Shown: positions 16,814 through 26,356, counted from the first letter of the stretch. The stretch: 39,737 bases of DNA from Bacillota bacterium (GCA_017397825.1 JAFQHT010000152.1:1-39737); one strand, 5' to 3'. The notes: generated by a model not told the origin, from the sequence alone. Numbers and translations: made by a program.

Positions 16814-16842
16814 TTGTTCAGAAAACAAAAATGTAATATAAT
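16814..16842 (+). promoter_or_regulatory. Promoter of comEC (TTGTTC-17-TATAAT)
   Basis: TTGTTC (16814-16819) and a perfect TATAAT (16837-16842) are 17 nt apart. Transcription would start near 16849, about 30 nt before the comEC start. It is divergent from the PBP promoter, with no overlap. Confidence 0.75.
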
Positions 16843-16879
16843 GTAAATGATTTAGGCGCCCCTACATAAGGAGGCACAT

Positions 16880-18979
16880 ATGCGCAGAAAATTATTCTGT
16901 ACACTGATGGCAGTTATGACAATTTTATTTTTTGCAGATTTTATTGGTATCCCGCTGAAGGACAGCACCATGGATGGTCTCATAGGACAAAGCGGCATAA
17001 TTACAGGCAAAGTTACTGAAGTGCAGTATAAAGGAGCTGAAAAATACAATCTGGAGATTGACATTTATACTTTTAACAGCAGATCTGTCAGATGCAGAGA
17101 AAAACTTCTTTTAACAATTTACAGCGATCTTGAAGAGCCATGGAACTATTATAACGAACTGATCAGTTTTGAAGGAGAAATAACTGAACCTTCAGGTCAG
17201 CGCAACCCACACTGTTTTGATTATAAAAAATATCTGAAAAGCAGGGGGATAGGGGCAGTTTCATCGGCAGATACATTTACTGTCCAGCAGTGCGGACTGA
17301 CTTTAAAAGAAAAATATGAAAAGTGGCTGTTCAGGCAGCGATGTATGTTTGAGAAGGAGCTTACAGCAGAAACACGAGGAGTAATAATGGGCGTCCTTTT
17401 CGGCGATACAACATTTCTTGATGAGGATATATATGAGGATTTCAGAAATAATGGCACAGCACATATTCTGGCTGTAAGCGGACTTCATGTGGGCATTCTT
17501 TATTCACTTTACCAAAAAGCATCAGGGCGGAGAAACAGCCGGGGCGGGTTAATTCTGCTGGCATTGCTGCTGTTTTCTTATGGAACACTTTCTATGTGGA
17601 GTCCTTCCGTGACCAGAGCATCACTTATGATTGCCATGAACGTAACTGCAAAACTTCTGGACCTGCGCTATGATATGCTTACTTCTATGAGTGCTGTTGC
17701 AATGATGCTTATCTTCAGGAATCCTTATGTGATTTACGGAGCCGGATTCCAGATGTCATTCCTTGCAATATCTTCAATTGCTTTTATAAGGCCTGTTATT
17801 CCTGACAAAATTCCTGAATTTCTGGCAGTTCCGCTGGCTGTATATACAGGTCTGCTTCCGTATCAGATATATCAGTTTAATTACATCTCTTTGGTTTCTG
17901 TTGCAGCAAATCTGCCCATTGTATTTATTGCCGGATATTTTGTGCCGGTAGCTGTTCTTGCATTTGCAGTATTTATTACATCAGGAAATTTTGGTGTACT
18001 CAGGCCTGTTGTCGACGGAATGACAATAATGATAACAGAGATAAATAAATTATCCACACTGGGAGGGTATGGAAGTATTGAAGTTGTAAGGCCGCCGCTC
18101 TGGATAGTTATTCTGACTGAAGGAATGATATTTTTTGCTTCTTCAGAGGCTTTTTCAATAATGAAGATACGGGAAAACTTTAAAAGAATTGTTTTTTCAG
18201 TGACTGCAATTGGTGTTCTGGCCTGTATGTGCGGATATTTTACTTATTCACCGATTACCCGTGACCAGATTGTATTTGTTGATGTAGGACAGGGTGACTG
18301 TATTCATTTAAGAGAGGGAAGAAAGGATATTCTTATTGATGGCGGAGGAAATATAAACTTTAATGTGGGCAAAAATACGCTGAAACCATATCTGCTGCGC
18401 AATGGTGCACCTGATGTGGATCTGGCACTGGCAACACATCTGCATATGGACCATTATAAAGGACTTGAGGAATTGTCTGGGGAGTTTGATGTAAAAAAGC
18501 TTCTTTCAGGACTTACGGCAGGAAAAATAGTTAAAATATCAGACAATCTGCTTATAGAAACTCTGTGGCCGGAACACATTGATCCACATACCGGACAGGA
18601 AGAAAACAGTCAGTGTTCAGTATTTCTTTTGTATTTTTATGAATACAAAATACTTATCACAGGGGACTTGGATGAAGCGGGAGAAAAGAGTATTATAGAA
18701 AAATATAAGGGAACAGACAAACTGGATGCAGATATTCTTAAAATAGGTCATCATGGCAGTAAATACAGTACTTCTCAGGAATTTCTCGATGCGGTATCTC
18801 CTGATTATGCCGTTATTCAGGTGGGAAAAAACAACTATGGGCACCCGGCGGCAGAAGTAATTGAAAAATGTCAGAAAAAAGGTATAATAGTATTAAGAAA
18901 TGATTACAATGGGGCAGTAGGGTTTTCTTTAAAAAATGACGAAATCCACTGCCATAGGATGATTGACCGGAAGGATTGA
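16880..18979 (+). CDS. comEC: ComEC/Rec2-family DNA uptake channel protein
   Basis: Polytopic membrane protein that in competent bacteria passes single-stranded DNA into the cytoplasm. N-terminal membrane anchor and DUF4131/OB-like region (1-165, with RNPHCFDYKKYLKSRGI), then the Competence domain with HILAVSGLHVGIL and WSPSVTRAS and multiple membrane helices, then a C-terminal metallo-beta-lactamase domain (from about 470) with VFVDVGQGDCIHL, ILIDGGG, ATHLHMDH and GHHGS. 699 residues is slightly shorter than the 776 of B. subtilis. AAGGAGGCACAT precedes ATG 16880. Other com genes are not in the window, so transformability is unproven. holA follows directly, a conserved pairing. Confidence 0.94.
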   Translation: MRRKLFCTLMAVMTILFFADFIGIPLKDSTMDGLIGQSGIITGKVTEVQYKGAEKYNLEIDIYTFNSRSVRCREKLLLTIYSDLEEPWNYYNELISFEGEITEPSGQRNPHCFDYKKYLKSRGIGAVSSADTFTVQQCGLTLKEKYEKWLFRQRCMFEKELTAETRGVIMGVLFGDTTFLDEDIYEDFRNNGTAHILAVSGLHVGILYSLYQKASGRRNSRGGLILLALLLFSYGTLSMWSPSVTRASLMIAMNVTAKLLDLRYDMLTSMSAVAMMLIFRNPYVIYGAGFQMSFLAISSIAFIRPVIPDKIPEFLAVPLAVYTGLLPYQIYQFNYISLVSVAANLPIVFIAGYFVPVAVLAFAVFITSGNFGVLRPVVDGMTIMITEINKLSTLGGYGSIEVVRPPLWIVILTEGMIFFASSEAFSIMKIRENFKRIVFSVTAIGVLACMCGYFTYSPITRDQIVFVDVGQGDCIHLREGRKDILIDGGGNINFNVGKNTLKPYLLRNGAPDVDLALATHLHMDHYKGLEELSGEFDVKKLLSGLTAGKIVKISDNLLIETLWPEHIDPHTGQEENSQCSVFLLYFYEYKILITGDLDEAGEKSIIEKYKGTDKLDADILKIGHHGSKYSTSQEFLDAVSPDYAVIQVGKNNYGHPAAEVIEKCQKKGIIVLRNDYNGAVGFSLKNDEIHCHRMIDRKD

Positions 18980-18980
18980 A

Positions 18981-20033
18981 ATGGCAGGTAATTTTAACAA
19001 AAAAGATCACGCATTCAAAACATTTAATACAGACCTGAAAGAAGATAATTTTCCTCCTGTGATTTTTATGTACGGTGTGGAAGAATACCTCATTGACTGG
19101 GCAGCAGGCTGTCTTGTAAACAGATTTGTAAATCCGGGTACAAAAAGTCTTGATTATGTAAAACTCAGTGATGATACTGCAGGAGCTGACATGGTTCTCG
19201 AGGCATGCAACACTTTTTCCATGTTTTCAGAAAGAAGAGTTGTGTGGGCAAAAGAATTTGCTCCTCTCAGAGCTGTAAATCCCAAGGGATTTACCCAGTC
19301 AGACAAGGAAAAACTTCTTGAATATGCATCAAATCCCAACGAGGGAACTTTGCTTATTCTTTCATCGTCAGAGATTGAAGAAAAAAGTGAGCTGGTAAAA
19401 GAACTGAAAAAAATCTGCAGATGCTACGATTTTGACAAGCTGGATTATTCTGCACTTATGGGTTTTGCGGAAAAGCGTTTCAGGGCTGCAGGTGTTCAGA
19501 TAAACCGCGATGTTCTTAAATATATGGTCGATGAGACCGGTTATTTCAACAAAGAAACTGAATACCGGATCTTGAATCTTGAAAATGATATCAAAAAAGT
19601 AATCGCCCACAGTGATGGCATGATAATAAGGGAAGAAGATGTTTCGGCAACTCTTAACGGAGATCTGGATACATTTGTATTTAATTTCCTGGATGCAGTG
19701 AGCAATAATAAAAAAGATATTGCGTTCACTCTGCTCCATAATATACTTGCGGCGGGAAGTGATGTTTTTTCTGTTACAGGCCTGCTTGTAAACCATTTTG
19801 AACTTATTCTTGAAGTAAAGGAATTCAAGCAGGACGGTATGAACCTGAATGCAATAACAAGCATCATGAAGATGCACGAATTCAGAATCAAAAAAGCAAT
19901 GGCATTTGCTGATAAATTTACTGTGGAAAAATTAAAAAATATTCTTACCCAGTTATATGAAATAGACAGAAATATCAAGACGGGCGCTCTTGAGCAGAGC
20001 ATGGCACTTGAACTTATGGTGGGGAGGATTTAA
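18981..20033 (+). CDS. holA: DNA polymerase III delta subunit
   Basis: Clamp-loader subunit that opens the beta sliding clamp. The 350 residues show the HolA pattern: VIFMYGVEEYLIDWAA near the N-terminus (the degenerate AAA+ start), FSMFSERRVVWAKEF, then the helical C-terminal collar domain from about 215 with FVFNFLDAVSNN and the closing EQSMALELMVGRI. ATG 18981, one base after the comEC stop and preceded by GGAAGGATTGAA, is chosen; a TTG at 18963 would overlap comEC and lacks support. rpsT, commonly next in Clostridia, is not found here. Confidence 0.94.
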   Translation: MAGNFNKKDHAFKTFNTDLKEDNFPPVIFMYGVEEYLIDWAAGCLVNRFVNPGTKSLDYVKLSDDTAGADMVLEACNTFSMFSERRVVWAKEFAPLRAVNPKGFTQSDKEKLLEYASNPNEGTLLILSSSEIEEKSELVKELKKICRCYDFDKLDYSALMGFAEKRFRAAGVQINRDVLKYMVDETGYFNKETEYRILNLENDIKKVIAHSDGMIIREEDVSATLNGDLDTFVFNFLDAVSNNKKDIAFTLLHNILAAGSDVFSVTGLLVNHFELILEVKEFKQDGMNLNAITSIMKMHEFRIKKAMAFADKFTVEKLKNILTQLYEIDRNIKTGALEQSMALELMVGRI

Positions 20034-20035
20034 AA

Positions 20036-20938
20036 ATGTTGGGCGCAAACAAGCAACTTAAGGCAGACCTGATGCTGATACTGGTAACTTTGTGTTGGGG
20101 CGTTTCCTATTTTCTCATGGACATCTGTCTGGGAGATATGGATCCGTTTACTCTCAACGCACACCGATTTATTGGTGCTTTTGTTATCGCAGCAGCCCTT
20201 TCATGGAAAAAAATCAAAACAATCAATAAAATAACTCTGAAATACAGCATTCTTTTAGGTGTTTTGCTTGTAATTGTGTACATAGGAGCTACATTTGGTG
20301 TAAAGTACACGACTTTATCAAACTCAGGGTTTCTTTGCGCCCTGACAGTTGTGTTCACACCTATGATAGCCAGAATTTTTCTTAAGCAGAAACAGGAGAA
20401 AAAAGTTGTTATTGCAGTAATTATATGCTTCATAGGCATTGCACTGCTCACGCTTAAAGATGACTTTTCGGTAAACACAGAAAATCTCATAGGAGATCTT
20501 ATGTGTGTCATGTGTGCACTGAGTTATGCTGTAGTGCTTCTTCTCACTGAAAAAGCCGTTTCTCATGAGGCCGTTGATGCTTATCAGCTGGGTGTATTCC
20601 AGATTGGTTTTACAGGGGTATTTAACCTTATTATTGCGTTTATGCTTGAACAGCCGCACCTGCCGACAACAGGACCAGTATGGGCGTCAGTAATTTTCCT
20701 ATCGATTTTCTGTACAGGGGTTGCATATGTGGTGCAGCCGATTGCACAGCAATATACAACAGCATCACATACAGGCGTGATTTTTGCCATGGAACCTGTA
20801 TTTGCTTCTGTTGTGGCAGTGGTATTTGCCAACGAAATACTTACAACCAAATCATATCTTGGTGCGTTTCTTATGATGATAAGTTTTTTCATAATGGAAA
20901 CAGATTTCAAAAAGCTTTTAAATAAAAAACAGATATAA
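20036..20938 (+). CDS. DMT-superfamily (EamA-type) permease
   Basis: A 300-residue inner-membrane protein with ten predicted hydrophobic helices arranged as two EamA repeats: the first begins LMLILVTLCWGVSYFLMD, the second about residue 150 with LIGDLMCVMCALSYAVVLLLTEK. The closing TGVIFAMEPVFASVVAVVF is typical of DMT drug/metabolite transporters. Substrate cannot be told from sequence. The gene starts 2 nt after holA (GGGGAGGATTTAAAA then ATG), so it probably rides on the comEC-holA transcript, although it has no functional link that I recognise. Confidence 0.9.
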   Translation: MLGANKQLKADLMLILVTLCWGVSYFLMDICLGDMDPFTLNAHRFIGAFVIAAALSWKKIKTINKITLKYSILLGVLLVIVYIGATFGVKYTTLSNSGFLCALTVVFTPMIARIFLKQKQEKKVVIAVIICFIGIALLTLKDDFSVNTENLIGDLMCVMCALSYAVVLLLTEKAVSHEAVDAYQLGVFQIGFTGVFNLIIAFMLEQPHLPTTGPVWASVIFLSIFCTGVAYVVQPIAQQYTTASHTGVIFAMEPVFASVVAVVFANEILTTKSYLGAFLMMISFFIMETDFKKLLNKKQI

Positions 20939-20965
20939 AAATGTATTAGTAAAGGAGGCGGAAAG

Positions 20966-22012
20966 GTGAACAGATTATATATTAAATCACCTGACGCAGC
21001 TCAGAAAACAGTTGAGGGTCTTTACAAAGATTTTGAAAGAAGAATTGTTGCCAGCCCACCCGGACAATGTCCTGCGGACCTGACAATTATGGAAGAAGGA
21101 AGTGAGTTCCTCGAAAGACTTGCCAGCCGTAACAGATATAAGTGGCCTATGTACACATCATGTTGTCCTGGATGGGTAAGATTTATGAAAACTCAGTATC
21201 CGGACATGGTGGATGACCTTTCAACAGCAAAATCACCCCAGCAGATGTTTGGTGCAATGTCAAAAACATATATTGCTCAGAAGCTGGGTCTTGATCCGGA
21301 CAAGATTTTCTCTATTTCCATTATGCCTTGTATTTCCAAGAAGTATTAAAGAAGTGTAAAACAGGTTAACGATGCAGGTCATGGAAGCGATGTGGATCTG
21401 GTTATTACTACAAGAGAACTTGACAGACTTATCAGAGCTGACAGCATCAAACCGCAGGATCTGACAGAAATGCCTTTTGATGATATTTTTGGAGCAGGCT
21501 CCGGGGCAGCTGTTATTTTCGGCACAACCGGCGGCGTAATGGAAGCGGCTCTGAGAAGTGCCTATTTCCTGGTGACAGGTTCTAATCCTGATCCTGATGC
21601 TTTCAGTGATGTCAGAGGTATGGATGGGTGGAAAGAAGCAAAATTCAATCTGGCAGGAACTGAACTTAAAGTGGCCGTGGTTAACGGACTTGGAAATGCA
21701 AGAAAACTGGTTGAAGCAGTAAGAAAGGGTACAGTTGCTTATGATTTCGTAGAAGTTATGGCATGTCCGGGCGGCTGCGTAGGCGGTGGCGGACAGCCTT
21801 TCAGAGACGGAGAAGAAAAAGCAGCAGAGCGTGCAAAGAAGCTTTATGGTCTTGATAAAATCAACGACCTGAGATTTTCTCACGAAAACCCTGCAGTACA
21901 GCTTACATATAAAGAATTCCTTGGCAACCCTTTGTCACACAGAGCACATGGGCTTCTGCATACAGATCTTAAAGAATGGGATCTTGATATGCTGCAGAGC
22001 ATACACGAATAA
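20966..22012 (+). pseudogene. Broken [FeFe]-hydrogenase large subunit (H-cluster domain)
   Basis: Two in-frame pieces (20966-21349 and onward to 22012) are split by one TAA at 21347. Piece one has ADLTIMEEGSEFLERL, the L1 motif TSCCPGW (64-70) and L2 MPCISKK (120-126); piece two has DVDLVITTREL, L3 MACPGGCVGGG (about 21758-21790) and the closing NPLSHRAHGLLHTD. All four H-cluster cysteine positions are kept. The TAA stands where relatives usually have glutamate, so a single G-to-T change would explain it. The N-terminal ferredoxin domains and part of the first H-cluster lobe are missing before residue 37. A good AAAGGAGG still precedes GTG 20966. UAA is not read as selenocysteine, so rescue is unlikely. 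Without the N-terminal clusters, electron transfer would also need another partner. Confidence 0.85.
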
Positions 22013-22016
22013 AACA

Positions 22017-22062
22017 TTAAAAAACCGCAGACTTGCTCAATGCAGGCCTGCGGTAATTTTTT
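22017..22062. terminator. Bidirectional terminator between hydrogenase remnant and xpt
   Basis: CCGCAG (22025-22030) pairs with CTGCGG (22048-22053), extended by an inner CTTGC/GCAGG stem (22032-22036/22042-22046, one G-T) with a 5-nt loop. An A-run lies before the stem and a T6 run (22057-22062) after it, so it can serve both the + and the - strand units. Confidence 0.8.
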
Positions 22063-22080
22063 CCTTATAAGTTTATTTTT

Positions 22081-22665
22081 TTATTCCTGCGCTCTGAAAG
22101 TTATTTCGCCTGTTTCAGCATCCATTGCATCAATAATAGCCAGTGATTCCAGGTGGTAACCCAGATTACGGATTACTGTACCGCCTGCCTGAAAACCTTT
22201 TTCAATAACAATTCCCAGACCTTCAACAGTTGCATCAGCAGATTTTGCAATGGAAATGAGGCCCTGAAGAGCACAGCCGTTAGCAAGGAAATCATCAATT
22301 ATAAGAAGATGATCTTCTGCATTGAGAAACTTCTTGGAGACGATAACCTGGTTTTTATTCTTATGTGTGAAGGATTCAACTTCGGCCACATACATATCAC
22401 CATCAATGTTTATTGACTTGGACTTTTTTGCAAAAACCATAGGAACACCGAATTCTCTTGCAACAAAAGCAGCGATGCCAATGCCGGAGGCTTCAATTGT
22501 CATGACTTTTGTAATATGCTTGTCTGCGAAACGACGCTTGAATTCACGACCGATTTCCTCCATTAAGGAGATGTCCATCTGGTGATTGAGGAAACTGTCA
22601 ACTTTAAGTACATTACCTGATTTTACGATGCCATCTTTTACGATTCTTTCTTCTAAAAAGTTCAT
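22081..22665 (-). CDS. xpt: Xanthine phosphoribosyltransferase
   Basis: Salvages xanthine to XMP using PRPP. The 194 residues match Xpt: LNHQMDI near 27-33, [10 protein letters not shown] (57-66) and the PRPP loop [10 protein letters not shown] (121-130). AAAGGA precedes the ATG at 22665. Many Firmicutes xpt genes are headed by a purine riboswitch; here only 46 nt separate it from the preceding flavoprotein gene and no riboswitch fold fits, so it probably depends on the argR-recN transcript or a weak local promoter. Confidence 0.95.
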   Translation of the reverse strand: MNFLEERIVKDGIVKSGNVLKVDSFLNHQMDISLMEEIGREFKRRFADKHITKVMTIEASGIGIAAFVAREFGVPMVFAKKSKSINIDGDMYVAEVESFTHKNKNQVIVSKKFLNAEDHLLIIDDFLANGCALQGLISIAKSADATVEGLGIVIEKGFQAGGTVIRNLGYHLESLAIIDAMDAETGEITFRAQE

Positions 22666-22711
22666 CTTCGATTCCTTTCTTGAATAATTGCAATAATAAC
22701 TACTATTTATA

Positions 22712-24076
22712 TTAATTTGCTATTTTTCTTGCTACATGAATGCCGCTTGCAGATGCGTGGGAAAGTGAGTGGGTTATGCCGCTTCCGTCACCGATGATGT
22801 ACAGACCAGGATAGCATGTTTCAAGATGTTCATCTACTTTAACTTCCATATTGTAGAACTTGACTTCAACACCATAAAGCAGGGTGTCTTCATTGGCAGT
22901 ACCCGGAGCAACTTTGTCGAGCGCATAAATCATTTCGATAATACCGTCAAGTAAACGTTTTGGAAGCACCAGGCTGAGGTCACCAGGTGTAGCATTGAGA
23001 GTAGGTGTAATGAAAGCTTCTTCAATGCGGGCAGGTGTAGATCTGCGTCCGCGGATAAGGTCACCGAATCTCTGTACAATTACACCGCCTCCCAGCATAT
23101 TGCTCAGACGGGCGATTGATTCACCATAACCGTTGGAATCTTTAAATGGTTCAGAGAAATGTTTGGATACCAGCAGCGCAAAGTTAGTATTTTCAGTCTG
23201 TCTGGCAGGATCTTCATAACTGTGTCCGTTTACTGTGATAATGCCGTTAGTATTTTCATTAACAACAGCACCCTTTGGATTCATGCAGAAAGTACGTACT
23301 TTATCACCATATTTTTCAGTACGGTAAACAATTTTACTTTCATAAAGCTCATCAGTAAGGTGGGCAAAAACTGCTGCAGGCAGTTCCACACGGACTCCGA
23401 TATCAACACGGTTGGACTTGGTAGGGATGTCCAGATCCTTGCAGATTTTTTCCATCCATTTGCTTCCGATTCTGCCCACGGAAATGATACATTTGTGGCA
23501 GGAATAGGTTTCATCTCCACATTTTACTGCGTAGCCTCCTGGAATGATTTTTACTGAATCAACATGAGTGTCGAAGAAAAATTCGACTTTATCTTTAAGA
23601 TGTGCATATATGTTTTCCAGTACGATATAGTTGATGTCTGTACCAAGATGACGGACAGAAGCATCAAGAAGATGAAGGTCATTCTGGATGCACATTGTTT
23701 TAAACCGTGAACCGGCAGTAGAGTAAAGTTTAGTTCCTTCTCCGCCGTATTTAAGGTTGATTTCATCTACATAGTGCATCAGTTCCAGCGCCTGTTTTTT
23801 GCCGATATATTCATAGAGCGTGCCGCCGAAATCATTGGTAATATTGTATTTTCCATCAGAGAAAGCACCGGCACCACCAAATCCGCTCATTATTGAACAG
23901 CTTTTGCAGCCGATACAGCTTTTAATTTTAACGCCGTCTATAGGGCAGCGGCGTTTATCTAATGCATGGCCTGCTTCAAAAACAGCGACCTTAAGGTCTG
24001 GTTTTTTCTGCATCAGTTCATATGCTGCGAAGATTCCACCCGGCCCTGCACCGACAATAATTACATCATAATTCAT
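22712..24076 (-). CDS. FAD-dependent dehydrogenase/oxidoreductase of the COG2509 family
   Basis: A 454-residue flavoprotein. GXGXXG dinucleotide motif [13 protein letters not shown] (8-20), FEAG at the end of the second strand, a cysteine-rich segment with C44, C54, C57 and C60 (KSCIGCKSC), then [14 protein letters not shown] and the C-terminal FAD motif [24 protein letters not shown]. This matches the uncharacterised COG2509 dehydrogenases. The cysteine spacing suggests a metal or Fe-S site, which is inference. It starts 13 nt after recN with CGGAG as Shine-Dalgarno. The substrate is unknown. Confidence 0.88.
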   Translation of the reverse strand: MNYDVIIVGAGPGGIFAAYELMQKKPDLKVAVFEAGHALDKRRCPIDGVKIKSCIGCKSCSIMSGFGGAGAFSDGKYNITNDFGGTLYEYIGKKQALELMHYVDEINLKYGGEGTKLYSTAGSRFKTMCIQNDLHLLDASVRHLGTDINYIVLENIYAHLKDKVEFFFDTHVDSVKIIPGGYAVKCGDETYSCHKCIISVGRIGSKWMEKICKDLDIPTKSNRVDIGVRVELPAAVFAHLTDELYESKIVYRTEKYGDKVRTFCMNPKGAVVNENTNGIITVNGHSYEDPARQTENTNFALLVSKHFSEPFKDSNGYGESIARLSNMLGGGVIVQRFGDLIRGRRSTPARIEEAFITPTLNATPGDLSLVLPKRLLDGIIEMIYALDKVAPGTANEDTLLYGVEVKFYNMEVKVDEHLETCYPGLYIIGDGSGITHSLSHASASGIHVARKIAN

Positions 24077-24089
24077 AATTTTTACTCCG

Positions 24090-25727
24090 TTACAAAATAA
24101 TTTGATTTTTATTGCTTACTGCCACTAGTTCTCTTGCACTTTGCAGTGTAGTTTCTGTTATATTTGTGCCGCCAAGAAGACGGGCAATTTCTGAAACTTT
24201 TTCATCTTCAGTGAGTTTTTCTATTGTGGTGAAAGTTTTTTCATCGTCAGATTCTTTGTAAATGCGATAATTATAATCACCACATGCTGCAATCTGAGGA
24301 AGATGGGTGATACAGAGAATCTGGTGCTCACGTGAGATTTCTTTCAGTTTTTTACCTACGATGCTTGCAGTTATACCACTGATACCATTGTCTATTTCAT
24401 CAAAAATAAGTGTAGGTATCATGTCATAAGAACTGATGATATTTTTAAATGCAAGCATTATTCTGGACATTTCACCGCCGGAAGCAATTTTATAAAGTGG
24501 CTTCAGTGGTTCTCCCTTGTTGGTTGAAATCAGGATTTCAACTTTGTCCATACCTTCGGCTGTTGGAGAGGTAAGCGGCTCTATTGAGATGCTTATGTGT
24601 GAATCGTGGAAGTTAAGATCCACCAGTTCTTTCTGAATTTTGGCTTCCAGTTCAGCGGCTACTTCCTTACGTACTGAAGTGAGGGCAGAACATGCTGCCA
24701 GAAGTTCTTTTTTCAGAGTTATAAGTTCACGTTCAAGTTTCAGCTTAACATCATCAAAATTGTCGATGACATTGAGCTGAGCTGCAATATTATCACGATA
24801 CTCAAGAATTTCTTCGATGGAGCTGCCGTATTTTTTCTTAAGATTTTCAATAAGGTCCATGCGTGAGATGGCGCTGTCCAGTTCAGAAGGAGAGAACGTG
24901 ATTCCGTCCTTTACACCGCGTAGCTCACTGCAAAGGTCCTGCAGGCGATAGTAAATATCGCTGAACTCCTGTGAAAGGCTTTCCAGATCTTTGGAAAAAC
25001 CTGAAATCTCTTCTACTGCACGTACTGCGCTTCCCATTCCGTCAAGAACAGAAGGGGCTTCGTCGGCCATTATTGCATAGGATTTTTCAATGTTTGCAAA
25101 GATTTTTTCACTGTTCTGAAGCAGGCTGATACGGTCTGCAAGTTCTTCATCTTCTCCGGGGGTAAGGTCAGCTTTATCGATTTCTGCAACTTCATACTGG
25201 TAAAAGTCCTTTTTACGGGCATTTTCTTTTTCCAGAGAAAGGAGAGATGCCAGTTCGCTTCGGCACCTGGAAAAATTTTCAAAGATTCCGGAAACCTGTT
25301 CTTTAGCAGGGAAAATCAGGTCAGTTTTGTAAGTGTCCAGCAGAACCTGATGATATTCAGGATTGAGCAGGGACTGGTTGTCGTACTGACCGTGAATGTC
25401 GGCAAGTCTGGCACAGACTTTGTTAAGCTGGGTAAGGGTGACGATTTCACCGTTGAGCTTGCAGAGATTTTTGCCGGAAGAGGAGACTTCTCGTGTTATC
25501 AAGATTTCTTCATCGTCAAGGACGCCAAGGAGCTGAACTACAGCTTTATCAGTGCCTGTACGGATAGCTGAAGTATCGGCGCGGCTTCCCAGCGCCAGAC
25601 TTATAGCCTCAATAACAATGGACTTACCACTGCCCGTTTCACCGGTAATAATGTTAAGTCCATTTTCAAAGTCTACCTCAGTATTTTCAATTATTGCGAA
25701 ATTTTTAATACTGATATGATTAATCAT
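24090..25727 (-). CDS. recN: DNA repair protein RecN
   Basis: SMC-like ATPase acting early in double-strand break repair. Walker A GETGSGKS (29-36), central coiled-coil regions (about 150-370), ABC signature ASGGEMSRIMLA and Walker B LIFDEIDNGIS with the D-loop after it, then CITHLPQIAACGDYNYRI. 545 residues compares with about 550-575. Its start overlaps the argR stop by 8 nt, so the two are coupled; argR-recN is a conserved clostridial pair. Confidence 0.96.
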   Translation of the reverse strand: MINHISIKNFAIIENTEVDFENGLNIITGETGSGKSIVIEAISLALGSRADTSAIRTGTDKAVVQLLGVLDDEEILITREVSSSGKNLCKLNGEIVTLTQLNKVCARLADIHGQYDNQSLLNPEYHQVLLDTYKTDLIFPAKEQVSGIFENFSRCRSELASLLSLEKENARKKDFYQYEVAEIDKADLTPGEDEELADRISLLQNSEKIFANIEKSYAIMADEAPSVLDGMGSAVRAVEEISGFSKDLESLSQEFSDIYYRLQDLCSELRGVKDGITFSPSELDSAISRMDLIENLKKKYGSSIEEILEYRDNIAAQLNVIDNFDDVKLKLERELITLKKELLAACSALTSVRKEVAAELEAKIQKELVDLNFHDSHISISIEPLTSPTAEGMDKVEILISTNKGEPLKPLYKIASGGEMSRIMLAFKNIISSYDMIPTLIFDEIDNGISGITASIVGKKLKEISREHQILCITHLPQIAACGDYNYRIYKESDDEKTFTTIEKLTEDEKVSEIARLLGGTNITETTLQSARELVAVSNKNQIIL

Positions 25728-26187
25728 TTTTTGCCCTCGAATAAAGCATTTCTTTAAAACCGTCTATAATTTTAGGGACATTATCTGGGTCGTCAGCTAT
25801 TAGAATAAATGTATTGTCACCTGCGATTGACCCTTTTATATGAGGAAGATTACTTGTGTCAAGTGCCTCAGCAGCCGCATTGGCGCATCCGGAAAGAGTT
25901 TTTACAATAATAATATTACCGGAAGAATCTACAGAAGTAACAGTCTCGCGGAAAATTTTTACAAATCTGTCTGTGACAGGCATGTCTTTAGAGGTGCTGA
26001 CTGCATATTTATACTTGCCCGAAGATGAAAGCGTTTTTACAAGCTGTAATTCTTTTATGTCACGTGAAATGGTAGCCTGTGTAACTTCAAAACCGCTTTC
26101 ACGTAAAAGTGCGGCAAGTTTTTCCTGGGTGTCAACTTCATTATTGTTGATAATTTCAACGATTTTATTTTGCCTTGAATATCTCAT
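25720..26187 (-). CDS. argR: Arginine repressor ArgR
   Basis: Transcription factor that binds arginine and represses arginine synthesis or activates catabolism. Winged-helix DNA-binding domain (1-70) with VTQATISRDIKEL as recognition region; C-terminal hexamerisation and arginine-binding domain with GSIAGDNTFILIADD. ATG 26187 is chosen: CCGGAGG lies 5 nt upstream and the protein starts MRYSRQ as expected. The frame is open further back to 26208, but that would place the Shine-Dalgarno inside the gene. 155 residues is usual. Confidence 0.95.
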   Translation of the reverse strand: MRYSRQNKIVEIINNNEVDTQEKLAALLRESGFEVTQATISRDIKELQLVKTLSSSGKYKYAVSTSKDMPVTDRFVKIFRETVTSVDSSGNIIIVKTLSGCANAAAEALDTSNLPHIKGSIAGDNTFILIADDPDNVPKIIDGFKEMLYSRAKND

Positions 26188-26296
26188 GTCAACCTCCGGT
26201 ACAATCAAATTTTTTACAGTTAAGCCACATTAAATTAAGTTAATAATATCACAATATCTTTTTCTTTTCAATAGGATTGAATGAATAAAAAATTTA

Positions 26297-26325
26297 TAGA
26301 CAAACAAATGTTTGCGTGTTATAAT
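26297..26325 (+). promoter_or_regulatory. ruvC promoter (TAGACA-17-TATAAT)
   Basis: TAGACA (26297-26302) and a perfect TATAAT (26320-26325) are 17 nt apart, and TG at 26317-26318 gives an extended -10. It is the only evident promoter for ruvC-ruvA-ruvB-queA. Confidence 0.75.
26301..26314. promoter_or_regulatory. Putative LexA (SOS) operator in the ruvC promoter
   Basis: CAAACAAATGTTTG is a perfect 5-4-5 palindrome between the -35 and -10. The Gram-positive LexA/DinR box is CGAAC-N4-GTTCG; this site differs by one symmetrical change in each half. Position over the promoter spacer and the SOS nature of ruvAB elsewhere fit repression by LexA. No LexA gene is in the window. Confidence 0.55.
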
Positions 26326-26356
26326 AAATTAAGAACAAAAAAGAACGGAGATTTTT

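Noticed and set aside
21347-21349. Possible recoding (selenocysteine or readthrough) at the hydrogenase stop.
   Set aside because: The codon is TAA, not TGA; the aligned residue in relatives is not Cys, and no SECIS-like hairpin follows directly.
22666-22711. Purine riboswitch upstream of xpt.
   Set aside because: Only 46 nt between genes, with no three-way-junction core or terminator hairpin.
26277-26300. ArgR box near argR (TGAAT-A5-ATTTA).
   Set aside because: The half-site spacing is one base longer than the ARG-box consensus and one half has a mismatch; in such AT-rich DNA it is not convincing.
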